Assembly: GCA_948470475.1 (NCBI GenBank)
Contig: OX419346.1
Coordinates: forward strand, 3,700,231-3,764,230
Direction of reading: 5' to 3'
From: Galaxea fascicularis
Taxonomy: Eukaryota; Cnidaria; Anthozoa; Scleractinia; Euphylliidae
DNA length: 64,000 bases
The stretch's first letter is position 1, and each line of letters begins with the position of its first letter. Made by a program: the position numbers and the translations under genes. Shown one piece after another: positions 17,732 to 29,000 of the stretch. Under the pieces are notes generated by a model. That model did not search any database. It worked only from the letters and a program-made list of their open reading frames with translations, and was not told where the DNA came from.

Positions 17732-19848
17732 AAAGTGATAGGTTCCTTTTTGAGGCATTAAATAATTCATATTTTTAGTCTTGTTCCAATGATGGGAATT
17801 GCTATGATACTAACAAACAACGATGTAGATCATTCTGACTGAGGCCCTGCTATAAATCAAACGGAAAAAGCCACAGACCCAGTTGAAGCCAATTCAAACC
17901 ATGTGCAAGCTGGCATTTAGCTTCAAATGGATTTAAGCTAGTCAAAACCACGTCACTTATGCGACTGAAAATTGCCCACAGAGCCGGATTAAAATCCCCC
18001 TTGTAAAAACAGTATCAGTTTCGTAGCTCTGAGCTGAACGTCCTTTTTTTTTTTGTAGCATCACATGGTTGCAGCTACATAAGGAGTTGGCAATACATCC
18101 GCACAGGCCGAAGCATTGAGAAAATAGAGATCACATGGCCGACTATGTTTTCGGCTCATCTCAGAGAACAAAGAAGCCTTCGTGACTAATGAGGATGTCT
18201 GCCTCTCGCACGGACGAAACTCTGTTGCAACAGCAAGAACTGTGAAGAAAGACTTTGAGGGCTGAGGATGGATTCATCAGTTGAGAAATCACAGAAAAAA
18301 TGTAGTTGATCAATAACTAACACCTTCACTCCAATGTATACCCGAGCTTTAGAGGACACAATTGAAAAAAAAATCATATTACGAACATCAACTGATTGAC
18401 CTTTAGGATTTCAAGTTCAAGCACAAACTTCCAACGTTGAATATACTATCTTGTTTTCGGCATAAACATAAGTAATTACTGTGAAGTACTCTCACCTGAT
18501 CGTATTTAGACTTGAGTTGTGGAGTGAAGGGGTTTCTTAGCTATTGTGTACTTAATTATCAGTTTGTACAAATATTTGAATGTGAAACCTCTGTCAGTCT
18601 TTCCGTTTCGCTATGAATTTCATAAGGCTTGCCTTAGTTCTTTTGGACCCTGGGCTCTTAAAGCGCTATGCTACGTTAAGACAGCAATTGTAGGCATCTT
18701 TGGTAATTATTGATTGCATAATTAACCCGAAAATCACTTAAAAGTTCAGTCACTGAATTAAATCTCCTCAAGATAGAACTAATTCACGATGCACTAACAT
18801 CTACTCAAAATTGTGTCTGCTCGATGCTGAAGGAAATGTCGAACCTTTAATGGACATGAGATCATATCGCCTTGGTCCCATTTACCTGTGCTAGTTCATG
18901 AGGTCATGTAAAACAAGGTAATAAAATGGCACATGTCCAACAATGCCCTCAGACATGTTAGAAAGGTGGTTATTAATTTTAAGATTAGTCATCCTTTTGC
19001 ACTGTTCCATGGTCAGTGCAATTTAAAGGAGTTCATGTGGTCATGTATCTCATAAGGTCATATTACAACCCCGTTTTGCCGTCCTCATGGCACGCCTTCC
19101 GCGCCCTTGAGAAAACTCTATGGTTTCATGCACCCCTGTTGGACCCACACTACCCCTGGCAACATTTCCTTGAGCTCTGGTTACGGTTTTGAGTAGGGTT
19201 CGAAAGCACGCGATGGCGGAAAATTTCAAAATTCGGTTTATGTTAAGAGTTAGGACATTGAAAATTGTTCTGTTTTAGGCACTTTATGCAATCTTATAAT
19301 TACCACAGACTGGAGTGACCGTTAACGTTTTTCGATTTAGCAGCAATCCACTTGTGGTAGTATTCTATACAGAGTGACTACTGACAGGGGTTTCATTAAT
19401 TTACACCAACGTTATTTAGTTCTAATAAAATGCAAGGACCGCCTAAGCATCTGGGTGACTGAACAAATTTATGTAGCAATTATGAGGGTGGCGTTGTTAT
19501 TGTTACGTTGCTAAGAACAATGATATTTGCCATCCAGCCTTGCCGCATCTCCTAAATATAGATCATGCGACAAGTTCGAAGTTTAAATCAAGCTGTCGAG
19601 TTCATGAATGATATTGGTAAAGGTGTATACGAATTTGTGCAAACGATTCAATAAACTTGGAACGTCTGGATCGCTCCATAACTAAAGCTTCTAACGTCAA
19701 GCTGACGCTAACGCTGGCTAATCATGCTCTAACGTCTTATGATTTCCGATCCAGAGGTTCCGAGTTAATTACTTTTTTTTAAGGAAACGGTGAAAAGTAA
19801 TGTTGACATAAATTTCTACAATTACCAGCTTGATTTAAATTTCTGTAG
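17732..19848. other. Single-copy AT-rich interval
   Basis: Begins where the second duplication ends. It contains a T10 run with an acceptor-like GTAG at about 18047-18060 and an AATAAA at 19650-19655. I found no coding frame with usable length, bias or splice context and no structured RNA. Probably intergenic or intronic. Confidence 0.5.
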
Positions 19849-20029
19849 TATATAAAGTTCCAAGAAGGAGTCCCTGAAGAAGAGGTCGCATAGGCAATTT
19901 ATTAAGAGTTAAGATTTAGACCGGATTCGTTTCAGACGTATCAGATTAGAAGTCGGTATTGATTGTCTTCTTTAGATACTAGTTAAAATCTTATAAATGT
20001 GATTTTGGTAGATTTGCTGACCGAATAAA
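19849..20029 (+). ncRNA. Compact TATA-to-AATAAA segment
   Basis: TATATAAAG at 19849-19857 is followed 167 bp later by AATAAA (20024-20029), then a T/GT-rich stretch (CTTGTTCTCTTGTGTTGTCGG). A transcript starting near 19880 would be about 160 nt and has no meaningful ORF. This is the minimal layout of a short polyadenylated RNA gene, but two short motifs can coincide by chance. Confidence 0.2.
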
Positions 20030-20181
20030 AGGAAAAGACTCTTTCTTGTTCTCTTGTGTTGTCGGTAAGGGAGTAATAAATTCAAAGGTGACAGACCGCA
20101 AATAAATGTTCCTGAATGTAATCAGAACTGTACAGTATTATACCTAAAATGTGTGCAATTCCACAATTGGTTTCGGCCCCA

Positions 20182-20388
20182 TTAAATCCTATACCAATTT
20201 TCAGAACATTTCAGAGCCACCCATTGTGTGAGCACAGTTATTGATATGATATTAGCAAGGAAACCAACGCAAAATAATAGTAGTACACTAAATGACAAAC
20301 TAAGCACAAATTTAGTTTTACAACGGCAAATTTCTGCGGGAGTGCTTTCATCGACTTCTGAAAATACAAATAAAGCCAGTTTTTGCAA
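20182..20388 (-). CDS. Hypothetical frame with one membrane helix
   Basis: Minus-strand frame of 68 codons starting at TTG, no ATG anywhere in it, so it could only be an internal exon. It has a Cys pair (CRC) and then a clear hydrophobic helix, LSLSFSVLLLFCVGFLANII, where GxxxN followed by hydrophobic residues resembles helix 1 of rhodopsin-type receptors. That resemblance is slight. The stretch may be chance. Confidence 0.18.
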   Translation of the reverse strand: MQKLALFVFSEVDESTPAEICRCKTKFVLSLSFSVLLLFCVGFLANIISITVLTQWVALKCSENWYRI

Positions 20389-20389
20389 T

Positions 20390-21091
20390 AGTAGACAAAT
20401 ATGAACTGATCTCGTTCGATGTGGTGAATAGTTTTTTCTTAATTGAACTGTCCGCCCCTGCTTGCCAATTTACCAGTTTTTCCAGTATTAGAACATCGAG
20501 ATTGTTTTAGGGAAGTCGCAATTAAGGGAGCATAACGGTTGAATATTTGGATAAATAGGGTGAATTGAGAATGAAAGATAGAAGGGTTGAAAAGAGTATA
20601 CACATAAATCAGTCCTCCAATAGGCTAAGGGGCACCACATCGTTGTGGTGGTGGACCATCTGGCCTTTGTCTACTAAATATTCACTTTAAATTTTAATTT
20701 TCAGCCACCTTCAAATCCTTCAATTTTCCTTAATTTTCATCTTCCCCAACTTTTATTCATTCAAAGCAACCAAAAATCAAAACGTTCACAAATGCTGACT
20801 TTAAGAATTACTCCAACTTATATAGAGCCAGTTTTCGGTTGAATGTAATCGAGGCGAGATTTTGGAGGAAAAGTGTTGAAATGTATGGAAAACAAGGCAT
20901 TTGACAGTAATACCCACTTAAAATATCATGGTTATCAGCATCTAACTTAAGCGTCTCCTTATAACATCAAAACATTGTCCAGCTGACAGGTGATGAGAGC
21001 AGACACAGTTATCAGAGGGTGTTAACGCGATAACTATACAAGAAACCGTATACAAGCTAGGACGAACAATTAATAATCACATTAATATTTA
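20390..21091. other. AT-rich flank of the satellite
   Basis: No coding evidence. A short inverted repeat surrounds 20637-20655 (CCAC..GTGG). This is the unique sequence that abuts the array. Confidence 0.45.
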
Positions 21092-21295
21092 ATTTTGAAT
21101 TTGGCTCAAACTTTGCCTATTACAAAGAGGAGTCTAGAGATAATGTTTAAATGCTTCTAAAAACTCCGAAAGCATTATTTCCATTCTTTTTTGAGCTGTT
21201 TGCATGCTTTCGGCAAAGTTGAAAATTTTGACAAAAACCCAAAGGGGTTAACCCATGGTTTTGCGTCAAATTTGGAATTTGGCTAAAACTTTGCC
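21092..21295 (-). repeat. Inverted, diverged satellite monomer at array edge
   Basis: About 1.15 monomers in the opposite orientation to the rest of the array. On the minus strand it reads GGCAAAGTTT, the dyad with GGGTTAACCC, GCAAAG, and CTAGACTCCTCTTTG in the same order as direct monomers. It carries many substitutions. Orientation switches at 21295/21296 between TTTGCC and AATAATGTTTTGGG. Confidence 0.85.
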
Positions 21296-23239
21296 AATAA
21301 TGTTTTGGGAGTTTTCAGAAGGATTTAAACGTCATTTGTAGACTCCCCTTTAAAAAAAGGCAAAGTTTGAGCAAAATTAAAAACTTGACGCCAAACCATG
21401 CGTTTTGGTCAAAATTTCAACTTTGCTGAAATCTTGCAAACAGCTCAAATTAGATTAGAAATAATGTTTTGGGAGTTTTTAAAAGCATTTAAACATCATT
21501 TCTAAACTCATTTTTTAAATAAGCACAGTTTAAGGCAAATACCAAAATTGACCCAAAACCATGGGCTAACCCCTTTGGTTTTTGGTCAAAATTTCAATTT
21601 TTCTGAAATCTTGCACACAGCTGAAATAAGAATAGAAATAATGTTTTGGGAGTTTTTAAAAGCATTTAAACATCATTTCTAGACTCCTCTTTGAAATAGG
21701 CAAAGTTTGAGGCAAATTCCAAAATTGACCAAAAACCATGGGTTAACCCCTTTGGGTTTTGGTCAAAATTTCAACTTTGCTGAAATCTTGCACACAGCTC
21801 AAATAAGAATAGAAATAATGTTTTGGGAGTTTTTAAAAGCATTTAAACATCATTTCTAGACTCCTCTTTAAAATAGGCAAAGTTTGAGCCAAATTCCAAA
21901 TTTGACCCAAAACCATGGGTTAACCCCTTTGGGTTTTGGTCAAAATGTCAACTTTGCTGAAATCTTGCACACAGCTCCAATAAGAATAGAAATAATGTTT
22001 TGGGAGTTTTTAAAGCATTTAAACATCATTTCTAGACTCATTTTTTAAATAAGCACAGTTTAAGGCAAATACCAAAATTGACCCAAAACCATGGGTTAAC
22101 CCCTTTGGTTTTTGGTCAAAATTTCAATTTTTCTGAAATCTTGCACACAGCTGAAATAAGAATAGAAATAATGTTTTGGGAGTTTTTAAAAGCATTGAAA
22201 CATCATTTCTAGACTCCTCTTTGAAATAGGCAAAGTTTGAGGCAAATTCCAAAATTGACCAAAAACCATGGGTTAACCCCTTTGGGTTTTGGTCAAAATG
22301 TCAACTTTGCTGAAAATATTGCACACAGCTCAAATAAGAATAGAAATAATGTTTTGGGAGTTTTTAAAAGCATTTAAACATCATTTCTAGACTACTCTTT
22401 GAAATAGGCAAAGTTTGAGCCAAATTCCAAAATTGACCCAAAACCATGGGTTAACACCTTTGGGTTTTGGTCAAAATTTCAACTTTGCTGAAATCTTGCA
22501 CACAGCTCAAATTAGATTAGAAATAATGTTTTGGGAGTTTTTAAAAGCATTTAAACATCATTTCTAAACTCATTTTTTAAATAAGCACAGTTTAAGGCAA
22601 ATACCAAAATTGACCCAAAACCATGGGTTAACCCCTTTGGTTTTTGGTCAAAATTTCAATTTTTCTGAAATCTTGCACACAGCTGAAATAAGAATAGAAA
22701 TAATGTTTTGGGAGTTTTTAAAAGCATTTAAACATCATTTCTAGACTCCTCTTTGAAATAGGCAAAGTTTGAGCCAAATTCCAAAATTGACCCAAAACCA
22801 TGGGTTAACCCCTTTGGGTTTGTTCCAAATTTCAACTTTGCTTAAATCTTGCACACAGCTCAAATAAGAATAGAAATAATGTTTTCGGAGTTTATAAAGC
22901 ATTTAAACATCATTTCTAGACTCATTTTTTAAATAAGCACAGTTTAAGGCAAATACCAAAATTGACCCAAAACCATGGGTTAACCCCTTTGGGTTTTGGT
23001 CAAAATTTCAATTTTTCTGAAATCTTGCACACAGCTCAAATAAGAATAGAAATAATGTTTTGAGAGTTTTTAAAAGCATTTAAACATCATTTCTAGACTC
23101 CTCTTTGAAATAGGCAAAGTTTGAGCCAAATTCCAAATTTGACCAAAAACCATGGGTTAACCCCTTTGGGTTTTGGTCAAAATTTCAACTTTGCTGAAAT
23201 CTTGCACACAGCTCAAATAAGAATAGAAATAATGTTTTG

Positions 23240-23990
23240 GGAGTTTTTAAAAGCATTTAAACATCATTTCTAGACTCCTCTTTGATATAGGCAAAGTTTG
23301 AGGCAAATTCCAAATTTACCCCCAAACCATGGGTTAACCCCTTTGGGTTTTGGTCAAAATTTCAACTTTGCTGAAATCTTGCACACAGCTCAAATAAGAA
23401 TAGAAATAATGTTTTGGCAGTTCTTAAAAGCATTTAAACATCATTTCTAGACTCCTCTTCTAAATAGGCAAAGTTTGAGGCAAATTCCAAAATTGACCAA
23501 AAACCATGGGTTAACCCCTTTGGGTTTTGGTCAAAATGTCAACTTTGCTGAAATCTTGCACACAGCTCAAATAAGAATAGAAATAATGTTTTGGGAGTTT
23601 TTAAAAGCATTTAAACATCATTTCTAGACTCCTCTTTGATATAGGCAAAGTTTGAGGCAAATTCCAAATTTACCCCCAAACCATGGGTTAACCCCTTTGG
23701 GTTTTGGTCAAAATTTCAACTTTGCTGAAATCTTGCACACAGCTCAAATAAGAATAGAAATAATGTTTTGGCAGTTTTTAAAAGCATTTAAACATCATTT
23801 CTAGACTCCTCTTCTAAATAGGCAAAGTTTGAGGAAAATTCCAAAATTGACCAAAAACCATGGGTTAACCCCTTTGGGTTTTGGTCAAAATGTCAACTTT
23901 GCTGAAATCTTGCACACAGCTCAAATAAGAATAGAAATAATGTTTTGGGAGTTTTTAAAAGCATTTAAACATCATTTCTAGACTCCTCTT
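23240..23990 (+). repeat. Dimeric higher-order repeat (354 bp)
   Basis: Diagnostic variants recur at +354: GATATAGGC at 23285 and 23639, and CTTCTAAATAGG about 175 bp after each. Two near-identical copies of a two-monomer unit. Confidence 0.8.
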
Positions 23991-24169
23991 TGAAATAGGC
24001 AAAGTTTGAGGCAAATTCCAAATTTGACCCAAAACCATGGGTTAACCCCTTTGGGTTTTGGTCAAAATTTCAACTTTGCTGAAATCTTGCACACAGCTCA
24101 AATAAGAATAGAAATAATGTTTTGGGACTTTTTAAAAGCATTTAAACATCATTTCTAGACTCCTCTTTG

Positions 24170-24260
24170 AAATAGGCAAAGTTTGAGGCAAATTCCAAAT
24201 TTGCCTCAATTTTTCTAAGAATAGAAATAATGTTTTGGGAGTTTTTAAAAGCATTTAAAC
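24170..24260 (+). repeat. Truncated monomer (about 113 bp)
   Basis: Adjacent central motifs are 290 bp apart (24035 to 24325) instead of 354. The short monomer reads CCAAATTTGCCTCAATTTTT then CTAAGAATAG, so the central dyad and the TTGCACACAGCTC segment have been lost. About 64 bp are missing. Confidence 0.85.
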
Positions 24261-26019
24261 ATCATTTCTAGACTCCTCTTTAAAATAGGCAAAGTTTGAG
24301 GCAAATTCTAAAATTGACCAAAAACGATGGGTTAACCCCTTTGGGTTTTGGTCAAAATTTCAACTTTGCTGAAATCTTGCACACAGCTCAAATAAGAATA
24401 GAAATAATGTTTTGGGAGTTGTTAAAAGCATTTAAACATCATTTCTAGACTCATTTTTTAAGTAAGCACAGTTTAAGGCAAATACCAAAATTGACCCAAA
24501 ACCATGGGTTAACCCCTTTGGTTTTTGGTCAAAATTTCAATTTTTCCTAAATCTTGCACACAGCTCAAATAAGAATAGAAATAATGTTTTGGGAGTTTTT
24601 AAAAGCATTTAAACATCATTTCTAGACTCCTCTTTGAAATAGGCAAAGTTTGAGGCAAATTCCAAATTTGACCAAAAACCATGGGTTAACCCCTTTGGGT
24701 TTTGGTCCAAATTTCAACTTTGCTGAAATCTTGCACACAGCTCAAATAAGAATAGAAATAATGTTTTGGGAGTTTTTAAAGCATTTAAACATCATTTCTA
24801 GACTCGTTTTTTAAATAAGCACAGTTTAAGGCAAATACCAAAATTGACCCAAAACCATGGGTTAACCCCTTTGGTGTTTGCTTAAAATTTCAATTTTTCT
24901 GAAATCTTGCACACAGCTCAAATAAGAATAGAAATAATGTTTTGGGAGTTTTTAGAAGCATTTAAACATCATTTCTAGACTCCTCTTTGAAATAGGCAAA
25001 GTTTGAGGCAAATTGCAAAATTGACCAAAAACCATGGGTTAACCCCTTTGGGTTTTGGTCAAATTTTCAACTTTGCTGAAATCTTGCACACAGCTCAAAT
25101 AAGAATAGAAATAATGTTTTGGGAGTTTTTAAAAGCATTTAAACATCATTTCTAGACTCCTCTTTAAAATAGGCAAAGTTTGAGCCAAATTCCAAAATTG
25201 ACCCAAAACCATGGGTTAACCCCTTTGGGTTTTGGTCCAAATTTCAACTTTGCTGAAATCTTGCACACAGCTCAAATAAGAATAGAAATAATGTTTTGGG
25301 AGTTTTTAAAGCATTTAAACATCATTTCTAGACTCATTTTTTAAGTAAGCACAGTTTAAGGCAAATACCAAAATTGACCCAAAACCATGGGTTAACCCCT
25401 TTGGTTTTTGGTCAAAATTTCAATTCTTCCTAAATCTTGCACACAGCTCAAATAAGAATAGAAATAATGTTTTGGGAGTTGTTAAAAGCATTTAAACATC
25501 ATTTCTAGACTCCTCTTTGAAATAGGCAAAGTTTGAGGCAAATTCCAAATTTGACCAAAAACCATGGGTTAACCCCTTTAGGTTTTGGTCAAAATTTCAA
25601 CTTTGCTGAAATCTTGCACACAGCTCAAATAAGAATAGAAATAATGTTTTGGGAGTTTTTAAAAGCATTTAAACATCATTTCTAGACTCCTCTTTAAAAT
25701 AGGCAAAGTTTGAGCCAAATTACAAATTTGACCCAAGACCATGGGTTAACCCGTTTGGGTTTTGGTCAAAATTTCAACTTTGCTGAAATCTTGCACACAT
25801 CGCAAATAAGAATAGAAATAATGTTTTGGGAGTTTTTAAAAGCATTTAAACATCATTTCTAGACTCCTCTTTAAAATAGGCAAAGTTTGAGCCAAATTCC
25901 AAATTTGACCCAAAACCATGGGTTAACCCCTTTGGGTTTTGGTTAAAATTTCAACTTTGCTGAAATCGTGCACACAGCTCAAAAAAGAATAGAAATAATG
26001 TTTTGGGAGTTTTTAAAAG

Positions 26020-29000
26020 CATTTAAACATCATTTCTAGACTCATTTTTTAAATAAGCACAGTTTAAGGCAAATACCAAAATTGACCCAAAACCATGGGT
26101 TAACCCCTTTGGTTTTTGGTCAAAATTTCAACTTTGCTGAAATCTTGCACACAGCTCAAATAAGAATAGAAATAATGTTTTGGGAGTTTTTAAAGCATTT
26201 AAACATCATTTCTAGACTCATTTTTTAAATACGCACAGTTTAAGGCAAATACCAAAATTGACCCAAAACCATGGGTTAACCCCTTTGGTTTTTTGTCAAC
26301 ATTTCCATTTTTCTGAAATCTTGGACACAGCTCCAATAAGAATAGAAATAATGTTTTGGCAGTTTTTAAAAGCATTTAAACATCATTTCTAGACTCCTGT
26401 TTGAAATAGGCAAAGTTTGAGGCAAATTCCAACCTGGACTAAAAACCATGGGTTAACCCCTTTGGGTTTTGGTCAAAATTTCAACTTTGCTGAAATCTTG
26501 CACACAGCTCAAATAAGAATAGAAATATCGTTTTGGGAGTTTTTAAAAGCATTTAAACATCATTTCTAGACTCCTCTTTGAAATAGGCAAAGTTTGAGGC
26601 AAATTCCAAATTTGACCAAAAACCATGGGTTAACCCCTTTGGGTTTTGGTCAAAATTTCAACTTTGCTGAATTCTTGCACACAGCTCAAATAAGAATAGA
26701 AATATTGTTTTGGGAGTTTTTAAAAGCATTTAAACATCATTTCTAGACTCCTCTTTAAAATAGGCAAAGTTGGAGCCAAATTACAAATTTGAGCCAAAAC
26801 CATGGGTTAACCCCTTTGGGTTTTGGTCAAATTTTCAACTTTGCTGAAATCTTGCACACAGCTCAAATAAGAATAGAAATAATGTTTTGGGAGTTTTTAA
26901 AAGCATTTAAACATCATTTCTAGACTCCTCTTTAAAATAGGCAAAGTTTGAGCCAAATTACAAATTTGACCCAAAACCATGGGTTAACCCCTTTGGGTTT
27001 TGGTCCAAATTTCAACTTTGCTGAAATCTTGCACACAGCTCAAATAAGAATAGAAATAATGTTTTGGGAGTTTTTAAAAGCAATTAAACATCATTTCTAG
27101 ACTCATTTTTTAAATAAGCACAGTTTAAGGCAAATACCAAAATTGACCCAAAACCATGGGTTAACCCCTTTGGTTTTTGGTCAAAATTTGAATTTTGCTG
27201 AAATCTTGTACACAGCTCCAATAAGAATAGAAATAATGTTTTGGCAGTTTTTAAAAGTATTTAAACATCATTTCTAGACTCCTCTTTCAAATAGGCAAAG
27301 TTTGAGGCAAATTCCAAACTTGACCAAAAACCATGGGTTAGCCCCTTTGGTTTTTGGTCAAAATTTCAACTTTGCTGAAATCTTGCACACAGCTTAAATA
27401 AGAATAGAAATAATGTTTTGGGAGTTTTTAAAAGCATTTAAACATCATTTCTAGACTCCTCTTTAAAATAGGCAAAGTTGGAGCCAAATTACAAATTTGA
27501 CCCAAAACCATGGGTTAACCCCTTTGGGTTTTGGTCAAAATTTCAACTTTGCTGAAATCTTGCACACAGCTCAAATAAGAATAGAAATATTGTTTTGGGA
27601 GTTTTTAAAGCATTTAAACATCATTTCTAGACTCATTTTTTTAAATAAGCACAGTTTAAGGCAAATACCAAAATTGACTCAAAACCATGGGTTAACCCCT
27701 GTGGTTATTGGTCAAAATTTCAACTTTTCTGAAATCTTGCACACAGCTCAAATAAGAATAGAAATAATGTTTTGGGAGTTTTTAAAAGCATTTAAACATC
27801 ATTTCTAGACTCCTCTTTGAAATAGGCAAAGTTTGAGCCAAATTACAAATTTGACCCAAAACCATGGGTTAACCCCTTTGGGTTTTGGTCAAATTTTCAA
27901 CTTTGCTGAAATCTTGCACACAGCTCAAATAAGAATAGAAATAATGTTTTGGGAGTTTTTAAAAGCATTTAAACATCATTTCTAGACTCCTCTTTAAAAT
28001 AGGCAAAGTTTGAGGCAAATTCCAAATTTGACCCAAAACCATGGGTTAACCCCTTTGGGTTTTGGTCAAAATTTCAACTTTGCTGAAATCTTGCACACAG
28101 CTCAAATAAGAATAGAAATAATGTTTTGGGAGTTTTTAAAGCATTTAAACATCATTTCTAGACTCATGTTTTTAAATAAGCACAGTTTAAGGCAAATACC
28201 AAAATTGACTCAAAACCATGGGTTAACCCCTTTGGTTATTGGTCAAAATTTCAATTTTTCTGAAATCTTGCACACAGCTCAAATAAGAATAGAAATAATG
28301 TTTTGGAAGTTTTTAAAGCATTTAAACATCATTTCTAGACTCATTTTTTAAATAAGCACAGTTTAAGGCAAATACCAAAATTGACCCAAAACCATGGGTT
28401 AACCCCTTTGGTTTTTGGTCAAAATTTCAACTTTGCTGAAATCTTGCACACAGCTCAAATAAGAATAGAAATAATGTTTTGGGAGTTTTTAAAGCATTTA
28501 AACATCATTTCTAGACTCATTTTTTAAATACGCACAGTTTAAGGCAAATACCAAAATTGACCCAAAACCATGGGTTAACCCCTTTGGTTTTTTGTCAACA
28601 TTTCCATTTTTCTGAAATCTTGGACACAGCTCCAATAAGAATAGAAATAATGTTTTGGCAGTTTTTAAAAGCATTTAAACATCATTTCTAGACTCCTCTT
28701 TGAAATAGGCAAAGTTTGAGGCAAATTCCAACCTGGACTAAAAACCATGGGTTAACCCCTTTGGGTTTTGGTCAAAATTTCAACTTTGCTGAAATCTTGC
28801 ACACAGCTCAAATAAGAATAGAAATATCGTTTTGGGAGTTTTTAAAAGCATTTAAACATCATTTCTAGACTCCTCTTTGAAATAGGCAAAGTTTGAGGCA
28901 AATTCCAAATTTGACCAAAAACCATGGGTTAACCCCTTTGGGTTTTGGTCAAAATTTCAACTTTGCTGAATTCTTGCACACAGCTCAAATAAGAATAGAA

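Noticed and set aside
18186..18377. Minus-strand 63-codon frame
   Set aside because: No codon bias, no splice context, single-copy AT-rich DNA; likely chance.
1..21091. tRNA, rRNA, snRNA or intact transposon
   Set aside because: I looked for tRNA A/B boxes, long inverted or direct terminal repeats and transposase, reverse transcriptase or integrase motifs and saw none.
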